This document shows, in pieces, positions 40,701-48,600 of a stretch of DNA of 58,804 nucleotides. Numbering within the stretch: the first letter of the stretch is position 1; each line of letters begins with the position of its first letter. Both the position numbers and the translations under genes were made by a program. Source of the stretch: Hyphomicrobiales bacterium (GTDB lineage: Bacteria; Pseudomonadota; Alphaproteobacteria; Rhizobiales; Xanthobacteraceae); assembly GCA_019243195.1 (NCBI GenBank), contig JAFAUQ010000126.1, positions 1-58,804 on the forward strand, given 5' to 3'. The notes beneath the pieces were generated by a model, which searched no databases, was not told where the DNA came from, and saw nothing but the letters and a program-made list of their open reading frames with translations.

Positions 40701-43584
40701 AGGTGGTGGAAAGCAGGCCGAGTGAGCGTTCGGCTTCCTGTGCGGCCGAGCGCACCGCGTCGAGCGTGCCGGTCGAAATCTGCCCAAGCGAGCGCTCCGC
40801 CTCCTGGGCGGTGGAACGGACTACATCGACCGAGGTGGAGGTGACCTGGCCGAGTGCACGCTCCGCGTCGCTGGTGTTGCTCCTGATCGTCTGGCTCAGC
40901 TGCTCGACGCGTGAATTGATGAGCGCGGCGGCGGCCTGTCCGCGCACCTCGATCTGCGTCATCGCGGTCTCGACGCGTCCGACCAGCAGTTCCTCGAACC
41001 GGCCGATGCGGGTATCGAGATTGCCGGCGATCTCGCTCGCGCGGGTGCCGAGGGTGGTGTCGATGTGCGCCGCCTTGGCATCGAGCGTGTCGGCGAGCGC
41101 GGTGCTGCGCCCGTCGATCGCCGCCATCGTGTCGCCGATGCGCCGGTCGACCGCGCCGACCACTTCCTTGCCGCCTTCGGCGAGCGTGCGGGCAATCTCC
41201 ATGACGCGCGCGCCCAGGCCCTCGTTGAGCGCCTGGGTACGGCTGTCGAGCGCCTCCTCGATCCGCGTGAAACGCTGATCGAGCGCAGAAGTCACTTCCC
41301 CAGTCTTGCTGCCGATGCGGGTGTCGAATTGTTCGAGGTGCGTGCGCAATGCCTCGGTGATTTCGCTCGCCTTGTGGCCGAAGCGGTCGACCACATCGCT
41401 GCTCGCCGCCTCGATGCGGATGAAGCGCTCGTCGAGCGCCGAGGTCACCTCCGCGGTCTTGCCGCCGATGCGGGTGTCGAATTGCTCCAGATGCGAGCGC
41501 ATCGCTTCGGTGATTTCGCTCGCCGTCGCGCCGAAGCGTTCCACCATGTGATTGCCGGTCGACTCGATCCGGTCGAAGCGATCGTCGAGGGCCGAGGTGA
41601 CCTCCGCGGTCTTGCCGCCGATGCGCGTGTCGAATTGTTCGAGGTGCGTGCGCATCGCCTCTGTGATCTCGGTCGTCTTCTGCTCGAGCCGCTCCATGAT
41701 GTTGCTGCCGGCCGATTCGATACGGCTGAAGCGCTGATCGAGCGCGGAAACCACTTCGGTGGTCTTGGCGCCGACGCGGTTGTCGAAATCTTCGACGCTC
41801 GAGCGCATGGTCTCGGTGATCTCGCCGGTCTTCTGACCGAGACGCTCGACCAATTCGCCGCCGTAGACTTTCACGGTGCGGTCGAACTCGGTGAGATGCC
41901 GGGTGATGAGCCCGCCCAGCGCCGTGCTGTCACGCGAGATGCGGTCGGCGAGTTCGGTGCCGCCGACGGCGAACACGCCCTCGAGCGCCTGCAGACGCGA
42001 GGCCAGCATCTCCTTGACCGAAGCGCCCTTGTCGGTGATTTCCGAAGCGAGCTTGTCGGCGGTTTCATTGAACGAGTCGGTCACCTTGCCCGTACGCGTT
42101 ATGATCGTCTCGGTAATGCGCGTGCCGGTTTCCTCAAGCTTGGAGACCACATCGGTGCCGCGCAGCGTCAGATCGAGCACGAGAGATTCGCCGGTCGCTT
42201 TGAGCGAGTTGTTTACCTCTTCGGCGCGGGTGGCGATGCTGTCGGCAAGATGCGTGCCGGTCTGATAAAGCGCGTCGCTGATCTCCTGCGAGCGGTTGTT
42301 CATCGATTCCGCGAGCGTCGCAGTCGAGCGCAGCAGGTTCGACGTGACTTCGTCGATACGGCGGGCGAGGTTCTCGCCCAGTGCCAAGGTGCGGTCGGCG
42401 ACCTCTTCGGTCGCGTGGTCGAGCCGCGAAGACAGCATCTGCGCGAGTCGCACCGTGAGGTTATCGACCTGCTCGGAGACGTGATCGGTCTTCACGTTGA
42501 GGCTGGCGTTCATCTTGTCGCTCGCCGCTTCGAGCGTGCGGCTCACATCGTCGCCGGTGCGATTGAGGTGATCGAGCAGATCGCCGCCGCGCTCGCCGAT
42601 CGCGTCGATCATCGAGTCGCCGGCGCGGCCGAGCGCGAGCGTGATGTGCTCGCCCTTTTCCGCGAGCGTGCGGGTGATGCGCGCCGCGGCGTCGTTGACG
42701 CTCGCCGCCACCATTTCGCTGATCGAGCTGATGTCCTGGGTCAGTCCGAGGTGAACGCCGGCCAGCGCATTGCGCACCTGCTCGGCCTGCCCGACCAGCG
42801 TGTCGCGCTGGTTGGCGAGATCTTCGATGAGCCCGCGGATACGCAGTTCGTTGTCGTTATAAGCGCGCTCGAGCTGGGCGACTTCGTTGTGCACCAGCGC
42901 CTCGAGTTCGGCGGCGCGCGCAAGCGCGCGCTCGACGCCGTCGCCCATGGCGGCGACTTCGCGCCGGATCGCCTGGCCGACGCTAACGATCGACTCGCTC
43001 GCGATGCTCTCCGGCTCGGTAAAGCGCAGCGCCGCGTCCGTCATCGAGGTGGCGATGGTGCGCAGATCCTGAGTACGGCGCACCATGTGGGCGAGCACGA
43101 AGATGAATGCGATCGGCACCACGATGGCGGCGAGGATGCCGAACAGCTGCGGGGCCGCCGCGCCGCGGCCAAGCCATTGGGTGATGTCGGCGCCGAAATA
43201 TCCGAACGCGAGCGCGATCCCGAGCCCGGCCCACACGACGGCGAAGATTCCCGCCGCCACATAAGGACCCATGGGAGCGCGGCGCGGGAGCGGCGCCATG
43301 AGGCGTCCGCCAAGGCGGCGGTCATCGTTGGCGGCGCGGCGTGGCGGCTGCACCTCTTCGCTACCGGGCTCGTTCGCCGGAACGGGCGGCGTATCGAGGA
43401 ACAAATCTTCGTCGACCGCCGGTGCGCGCCGTCGCCGCGGCGCGGCGTCCGACTCCGTTGCGGCGGATCCATCGGCACGGACCAGGGCCGGCGCCGGCTC
43501 CGTCTCGCGAAGGTCGAGCGCATCCTGGATCGCCGACAGTGCCGCCTCGGTCGGATCCTGTATCTTCCTCGGGGTGTTGGCCAT
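37720..43584 (-). CDS. gpr: Giant coiled-coil growth-pole-ring protein (GPR/RgsE-like)
   Basis: A 1954-residue protein of the apolipoprotein A1/A4/E-like type. Two membrane helices lie at about residues 105-170 (PYVAAGIFAVVWAGLGIALA, then FGILAAIVVPIAFIFVLAHM). The rest is almost all amphipathic helix: four tandem 51-residue repeats at about 578-782 (EITEAMRTHLEQFDTRIG core), then about sixteen 22-residue repeats at about 960-1345 (ALTAVSAN...QLKQ..SEAAQ type). A Pro-rich linker precedes a small globular C-terminal domain (about 1820-1954). In Agrobacterium GPR and Sinorhizobium RgsE, proteins of this size and build form a ring at the growing pole and organise polar growth. Orthology is inferred from architecture. 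Confidence 0.82.
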   Translation of the reverse strand: MANTPRKIQDPTEAALSAIQDALDLRETEPAPALVRADGSAATESDAAPRRRRAPAVDEDLFLDTPPVPANEPGSEEVQPPRRAANDDRRLGGRLMAPLPRRAPMGPYVAAGIFAVVWAGLGIALAFGYFGADITQWLGRGAAAPQLFGILAAIVVPIAFIFVLAHMVRRTQDLRTIATSMTDAALRFTEPESIASESIVSVGQAIRREVAAMGDGVERALARAAELEALVHNEVAQLERAYNDNELRIRGLIEDLANQRDTLVGQAEQVRNALAGVHLGLTQDISSISEMVAASVNDAAARITRTLAEKGEHITLALGRAGDSMIDAIGERGGDLLDHLNRTGDDVSRTLEAASDKMNASLNVKTDHVSEQVDNLTVRLAQMLSSRLDHATEEVADRTLALGENLARRIDEVTSNLLRSTATLAESMNNRSQEISDALYQTGTHLADSIATRAEEVNNSLKATGESLVLDLTLRGTDVVSKLEETGTRITETIITRTGKVTDSFNETADKLASEITDKGASVKEMLASRLQALEGVFAVGGTELADRISRDSTALGGLITRHLTEFDRTVKVYGGELVERLGQKTGEITETMRSSVEDFDNRVGAKTTEVVSALDQRFSRIESAGSNIMERLEQKTTEITEAMRTHLEQFDTRIGGKTAEVTSALDDRFDRIESTGNHMVERFGATASEITEAMRSHLEQFDTRIGGKTAEVTSALDERFIRIEAASSDVVDRFGHKASEITEALRTHLEQFDTRIGSKTGEVTSALDQRFTRIEEALDSRTQALNEGLGARVMEIARTLAEGGKEVVGAVDRRIGDTMAAIDGRSTALADTLDAKAAHIDTTLGTRASEIAGNLDTRIGRFEELLVGRVETAMTQIEVRGQAAAALINSRVEQLSQTIRSNTSDAERALGQVTSTSVDVVRSTAQEAERSLGQISTGTLDAVRSAAQEAERSLGLLSTTSVDAVRAMSQDAERTVANVTGHLRQTADEAQHTLLAASANFAGAVRQNTSEAAQSLSAATDALTAQIKQSAGDSEQTLTAVSANISGQLKQNTSEAAEQLTTVLTNIAGELKQSSGDAAQALATVSANTASHLSRSSGEAAQALAAVSANVAGQLKQSSSEAAQALTAASAVVVGQLRQSAGDSAQALTAISATAVGHVQKSATEAAGQVQKSAAEAAQALNVASVALTKQIKQTAGEGEQTLTTVGATVAGQVRQSAGDAAQTLNAVSANLTKQMKQNAGEVEQTLNTAAANLTKQIKQNAGEIEATLAAASTGVSGTLKQNAAEVERVLTGASAGITTSLKQNAAEVERSLTGVSSGVAAALKQNAVEVERSMLGVSAEVVRSFTAQAEEMTGSLNQRSAELTRLLDEKSSGFLNAFTSKGMQFATDMDRVTKDSLHAIETKGLAFTREMLSNSSEIAGIINDASTSASSALNRTLEDIHKNAKASVDNSRQTAAAAVAEVMETHALLRRDTTEVFERLRDANVLLQEVLSGATENLGKIEGSLSARVREFVSTVTEVTDRGNQTSAKMEEHIKAFHGTTTAVLRDIATAAAQFDQHGRALAAAAEAINVGNGRTEASLTERRQTLEALLSQLDGKSEDLDQRLVRFAKLLTDSLEAAEARTRDVARIIAESSTSGSQAIAAQYDMVRATAEEERKRTADTLNGIYEQAAGDIHALFAQAAERFSGIVRDMKEMAGQVQQELDMTRSEMRRGILELPQEAAESTAQMRRVIVEQIDALAELNRIVARHGRDIDAAEPGRRVREEPVPAAASGGGRPAPRMEPAGGRPPPPGFAPPPQRNETPAPGNNDRRGGWLTDVLARASRDEGPSARGDDRPARHSIESLDSLSVDIARMIDHDAATELWDRYKRGERNVFTKRLYTMQGQRTFEEIRKRYRADREFKQTVDRYITEFERLLDDVSQDDRGAAVARTYLTSETGKVYTMLAHAAGRFE

Positions 43585-43779
43585 GTTTGTTCGTCCGCGT
43601 CCGTACTCTCAACCAGGATCGTCGCCCGGACGGGTCAACCCCGTCGGCTCGCAGTGCTTGAAAATTGCGAAGCCCCTCCCGGCACGAGCGCACAGCTCCA
43701 CGTCCGGCAAGGACGGGGACCGCCGCCGCGCTATCCTATCCGGGCAATTGGCTGATTGAAACCAACTTTGTAACGTTCT

Positions 43780-43795
43780 GTTAATCATCGTTAAC
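43780..43795. promoter_or_regulatory. Candidate CtrA-like palindrome
   Basis: GTTAATCATCGTTAAC contains two TTAA words separated by six bases; CtrA sites are TTAA-N7-TTAA(C), so the spacing is one short. It sits between the giant polar-growth gene and a divergent short gene, about 195 bases before the former's start. Confidence 0.3.
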
Positions 43796-43806
43796 GGTAT
43801 TTTGCT

Positions 43807-44280
43807 ATGGGAGAGAGCCGATTCGAGCGCGTGGCGGACCGGGCGCCGCCGACCGAGGTGCGGCCGACGGAGCCGCAACGGCGGTACCTCGAGCGGGGGC
43901 TCACCGAGCCGGGCGGCAAATTGCCGCTATTCGACCGTAACGGCCGGAAGGTACCCCCCAAGATCGTCCAAGCTTGCATCTCGCACGGTTGGGCGGAGCG
44001 GTGGACCGTCAACCCGATCGAACCGGATTGGCTCGTTTGCAAGCTGACACTAGTGCCGCGAACCCGAAGTTCGCATTGCAATCGCCGCGAGACCGGTTGC
44101 GAACTTCGGGTTCAAAGCGGCACTAGAATCATAGAGTTACTAGTGTCCTCGATTCCGAAGTTCGCATCGGTCGTGCCGCAAGGTTGGCCGAACTTCGGAA
44201 TCGGGACACTAGCGGGTTTATCGGGTGTTGGGCGTCGCGCCTCCCGGCGCGGCGGGTGCCCGCGAATAAGCAAACGTTAA
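43807..44280 (+). CDS. Small conserved protein with C-terminus replaced by a repeat element
   Basis: The first about 81 residues look like a genuine small conserved protein (RRYLERGLTEPGGKLPLFD, ACISHGWAERWTVNP, PDWLVCKLT). From memory, rhizobial relatives carry on a few residues past 'CKLT' with a short tail. Here CKLT is followed at once by CTAG and the two-hairpin repeat (copy 3), and the frame reads through it for another 76 residues of repeat-encoded and intergenic sequence before a stop. The N-terminal part may still fold. Function unknown. Confidence 0.55.
   Translation: MGESRFERVADRAPPTEVRPTEPQRRYLERGLTEPGGKLPLFDRNGRKVPPKIVQACISHGWAERWTVNPIEPDWLVCKLTLVPRTRSSHCNRRETGCELRVQSGTRIIELLVSSIPKFASVVPQGWPNFGIGTLAGLSGVGRRASRRGGCPRISKR
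44050..44212. repeat. Two-hairpin CTAG element, copy 3 (reversed)
   Basis: The same element in opposite orientation: hairpin B first (44050-44126, arms CTAGTGCCGCGAACCCGAAG and complement), a 13-base spacer, then hairpin A (44140-44212, CTAGTGTCCTCGATTCCGAAG-type arms). It interrupts a short gene. Confidence 0.92.
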
Positions 44281-44426
44281 GCGATCGTTTACTACGGCCA
44301 TGGTTCGCTCGGCTTCGAGGGACGCTTGCGCGGCCACGGTTTTACCGGGATTTGGTCGTTTCGCGGTCACGCTCGGCCCATAAGCCGCGCCGCTCATCAA
44401 TCCAGCCCATGGGGAGGGCTTTCACG

Positions 44427-44807
44427 ATGGCACTTTCATCAACCTCCGTTGCCGAAGAACATCCGGCCTCGCGCGCTTCGCTCGAGCGGCCGATCGATCT
44501 CGTGCATCTATCGCGCATGACGCTCGGAGACCGCGGGCTCGAACGCGAAGTGCTGGCGCTGTTCGATCGCCAGGCAACCGTGCTGGTGTCGCGCATGCGC
44601 TCGGCTTCGGCCGGCGCGGTGACCTCGGTGGCGCACACGCTCAAAGGCTCGGCGCGCGGCGTCGGCGCATGGCGCGTCGCGGCGGCGGCCGAAGCGGTCG
44701 AAGTCGCAGCCTCGGGCGAGGGGGACGTCAGCGCGGCGATCACCCGGCTTGCCGCGGTCGCCGAAGAAGCCCGCGCGGTGATCGCCGAACTGCTGCGCAC
44801 GAACTGA
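44427..44807 (+). CDS. Histidine phosphotransfer (Hpt) protein
   Basis: A 126-residue single Hpt domain. The phosphoacceptor is His 70 in SVAHTLKGSARGVGA, with the expected helix before it (LEREVLALFDRQATVLVSRM) and after it. The ATG at 44427 has GGGGAGGG upstream. No kinase or regulator is adjacent, so it must relay phosphate between partners encoded elsewhere. A near-CtrA-like TTAA-N7-TTTAC lies about 135 bases upstream. Confidence 0.85.
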   Translation: MALSSTSVAEEHPASRASLERPIDLVHLSRMTLGDRGLEREVLALFDRQATVLVSRMRSASAGAVTSVAHTLKGSARGVGAWRVAAAAEAVEVAASGEGDVSAAITRLAAVAEEARAVIAELLRTN

Positions 44808-44884
44808 ATTTTCGATTTTCACTAATCCGGAGCATGATTTCTGCGGGGATCACGCTCGTTGGCGCCACATCCATTCCAACATAG

Positions 44885-46354
<1,470 letters not shown>

Positions 46355-46359
46355 CCACC

Positions 46360-46454
46360 CGTCATTGCGAGGAGCGAAGCGACGAAGCAATCCAGGAGCG
46401 CGGCTCCGCTGTGCCCTTTTTCACTGGATTGCTTCGCTGGCGCTCGCAATGACG
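46360..46454. repeat. Extragenic palindrome (CGTCATTGCGAGG type)
   Basis: CGTCATTGCGAGGAGCGAAG at the left and GCTCGCAATGACG at the right, with GAAGCAATCCAG and CTGGATTGCTTC inside, form a 95-bp imperfect palindrome. It begins six bases after the reductase stop. I recognise this as a frequent repeat in Bradyrhizobium-like genomes. Confidence 0.85.
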
Positions 46455-46609
46455 ACGTTCAACCCTTTTTCATCTCCAGCGTGGGGCGGGCGAGACCTTC
46501 AACCACGCGCGCCAGAGCCCCCGTCCGCTTTAAATCTTTTCGTCAACTGGGTTTTTGGGCCCTATATTATTGAGCTGATTGATTTTTTGGGCGAAGGGAC
46601 CCGCATCCG

Positions 46610-47172
46610 TTGAAGGACATCCTCATCATCGGCGAGCCCAACGGGGCGGGAAAAACCACGACTGCGCGCCGACTGGTCCCACGGGGGCTCAACATCCGCG
46701 AGTTCGTCAACGCCGATGAAATTGCCCGCGGACTTTCGCCGTACAATGCCGAACATGCCGCCGTAGCTGCCGGCCGGCTTATGATCGAGCGAATGAAGGC
46801 AGCGGTGAGAGCTTTGCTTTCGAGACGACCTGCGCGGGCCGCGCGTATGTCCCTTGGCTTCGCGACTGTAAGGCGCGCGGCTGGCGTGTGGCGCTTCTCT
46901 TTCTTTGGCTGCCGACGCCTGAAGCGGCGCTTGAGCGCGTCGCTCGCCGGGCGCGCGCAGGCGGACATGGTATTCCAAAGGACGTCGTGGTTCGGCGCTG
47001 GAAGGCGGGGCTGGCCAATATGCGCCATCTTTACCTGCCTCTCTCGGACGGTGCCCAAATCCATGATAACTCTGATGGAACACGTATTCTCATCGCGGAA
47101 CGAACTCCTGACGCGCCGCTTGTGGTACATGATGCCGTCCGCTGGGCAATGATAGAAAAGGCCTCGCAATGA
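46610..47172 (+). pseudogene. Zeta-toxin-like kinase, broken by one frameshift
   Basis: The first frame (TTG start, GAAGGG upstream) reads KDILIIGEPNGAGKTTTARR, a Walker A, then FVNADEIARGLSPYNAEHAA and RLMIERMKAA. At 46805-46807 the homology jumps by one base to the frame SFAFETTCAGRAYV, ALLFLWLPTPEAALERVARR, VVRRWKAGLANMRHLYLPL, which runs to the stop. Both halves are well kept and together give a normal length of about 187 residues for the chromosomal zeta/UDP-sugar-kinase-like family. So either a recent one-base deletion, a sequencing error or a programmed shift. Alone, the first frame ends beyond the break as nonsense. Confidence 0.8.
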
Positions 47173-47339
47173 CAGACCTGACCATTCGGCAGATTCTGGA
47201 TGCGATGACGCGAGCACTTGACGAAACCGCCCGCCATTTTGCCAAGCAAAAATCGAAGCGAGCGCGCGAGCATCCTCAGCTACGTTCGGAGCTGGAGGAC
47301 GCCGCAGATCAAAATTACGACAGTGGCCGGGCCAGCTGA
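47169..47339 (+). CDS. Small protein coupled to the zeta-like gene (possible antitoxin)
   Basis: A 56-residue frame, MTDLTIRQILDAMTRALDE, then a basic middle and an acidic end (SELEDAADQNYDSG). The ATG overlaps the TGA of the kinase gene, so translation is coupled. It resembles the short charged proteins next to chromosomal zeta-like kinases, which may act as antidote or partner; I cannot assign a family. If the kinase frame is truly broken, coupled translation would be lost too. Confidence 0.5.
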   Translation: MTDLTIRQILDAMTRALDETARHFAKQKSKRAREHPQLRSELEDAADQNYDSGRAS

Positions 47340-47354
47340 GCGTCGCCGACGCCC

Positions 47355-48530
47355 ATGTTCGTCGAATTTTTCCATCAGCTTAAATCCGCCGGGGTGCCGG
47401 TCACCCTGAAGGAATACCTCACGCTGATGGAGGCAATGGAGCACGATCTCGCGGCGCGGCGGGTCGAGGGCTTTTATTATTTGTCGCGCGCGGCGCTGGT
47501 CAAGGACGAGCGCAACCTCGACAAGTTCGACCGGGTGTTCGGCAAGGTATTCAAGGGTCTCGAATCGACCGAGCAGGCGCTGGCCGCGGAAATCCCATCC
47601 GAATGGCTTAAGAAGCTCGTCGAAAAATACCTCACCGAGGAAGAGAAGAAACAGATCGAGGCCATGGGCGGCCTTGATAAATTGCTCGAAACATTGCGCA
47701 AGCGCATTGCCGAGCAGAAAGGCCGCCACCAGGGCGGCTCGAAGTGGATCGGCACCGGCGGCACCTCGCCGTTCGGCGCCTACGGCTACAACCCGGAAGG
47801 CGTGCGCATCGGCCAGGACGAAAACCGCAATTTCCGCGCGGTGAAAATCTGGGACAAGCGCGAGTTCAAGGACCTCGACGACACGGTCGAACTCGGCACC
47901 CGCAACATCAAGATCGCGTTGCGCCGTCTGCGTAAGTTCGCGCGCACCGGCGCTCCCGAGGAACTCGACCTTGACGGCACCATCAAGGACACCGCGCACA
48001 AGGGTTATCTCGACATCAAGCTGCGGCCGGAGCGGCACAACGCCGTGAAGGTGCTGCTGTTCTTCGACATCGGCGGCTCGATGGACTGGCACGTGCGTGC
48101 GGTCGAAGAGCTGTTCTCGGCGGCGCGTACCGAGTTCAAGCATATGGACCATTTCTACTTCCACAATTGTTTGTACGAGCGGGTGTGGAAGGAAAACCGT
48201 CGCCGCTATGATGACACCAAGCCGACCTGGGACGTGCTGCACACCTATCCGCACGATTACAAGGTGATCTTCGTCGGCGACGCCTCGATGAGTCCCTACG
48301 AGATCACCACGCCGGGCGGCTCGATCGAGCATTTCAACGATGAGGCGGGGGCGGTGTGGATGGAGCGGGTGACGCGCACCTATCCGGCCTGCGTGTGGCT
48401 CAACCCGGTTCCCGAGAACCAGTGGGACATGACCTATTCGGTGCGCATGATCCGCCAGCTGTTCGGCGAGCGCATGTATCCGCTCACCCTCGAAGGACTC
48501 GATCGCGCGATGCGGGAACTGGTGCGGTAG
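47355..48530 (+). CDS. VWA domain protein, CoxE-like
   Basis: A 391-residue cytoplasmic protein. The N-terminus (FHQLKSAGVPVTLKEYLTLM, YLSRAALVKDERNLDKFDRV) and the VWA core with MIDAS motif FFDIGGSMDWHV at about residue 240 match the CoxE-like/YehP-type family. Usual MIDAS DxSxS is DIGGS here. Such proteins normally pair with a MoxR AAA+ ATPase; none is adjacent. It starts 15 bases after the small charged gene, but is probably an independent housekeeping gene. Confidence 0.85.
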   Translation: MFVEFFHQLKSAGVPVTLKEYLTLMEAMEHDLAARRVEGFYYLSRAALVKDERNLDKFDRVFGKVFKGLESTEQALAAEIPSEWLKKLVEKYLTEEEKKQIEAMGGLDKLLETLRKRIAEQKGRHQGGSKWIGTGGTSPFGAYGYNPEGVRIGQDENRNFRAVKIWDKREFKDLDDTVELGTRNIKIALRRLRKFARTGAPEELDLDGTIKDTAHKGYLDIKLRPERHNAVKVLLFFDIGGSMDWHVRAVEELFSAARTEFKHMDHFYFHNCLYERVWKENRRRYDDTKPTWDVLHTYPHDYKVIFVGDASMSPYEITTPGGSIEHFNDEAGAVWMERVTRTYPACVWLNPVPENQWDMTYSVRMIRQLFGERMYPLTLEGLDRAMRELVR

Positions 48531-48600
48531 CAGCTTGGCCGCTCTCTCGGTTAACATTTCAGTAACCATGTGGCCGTAGCCAAAACGGCGGGCATTTTTG

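Noticed and set aside
41065-43755. Open plus-strand frame of 896 codons opposite the giant gene (and others at 38800-40725).
   Set aside because: It is a shadow: GC-rich repeats in the real gene keep the antisense frame free of stops. No ribosome site, no domain, repetitive low-sense sequence.
44218-44400. 60-codon minus-strand frame before the Hpt gene.
   Set aside because: No ribosome site and no recognisable similarity; its end abuts the repeat element, so it may be a chance frame.
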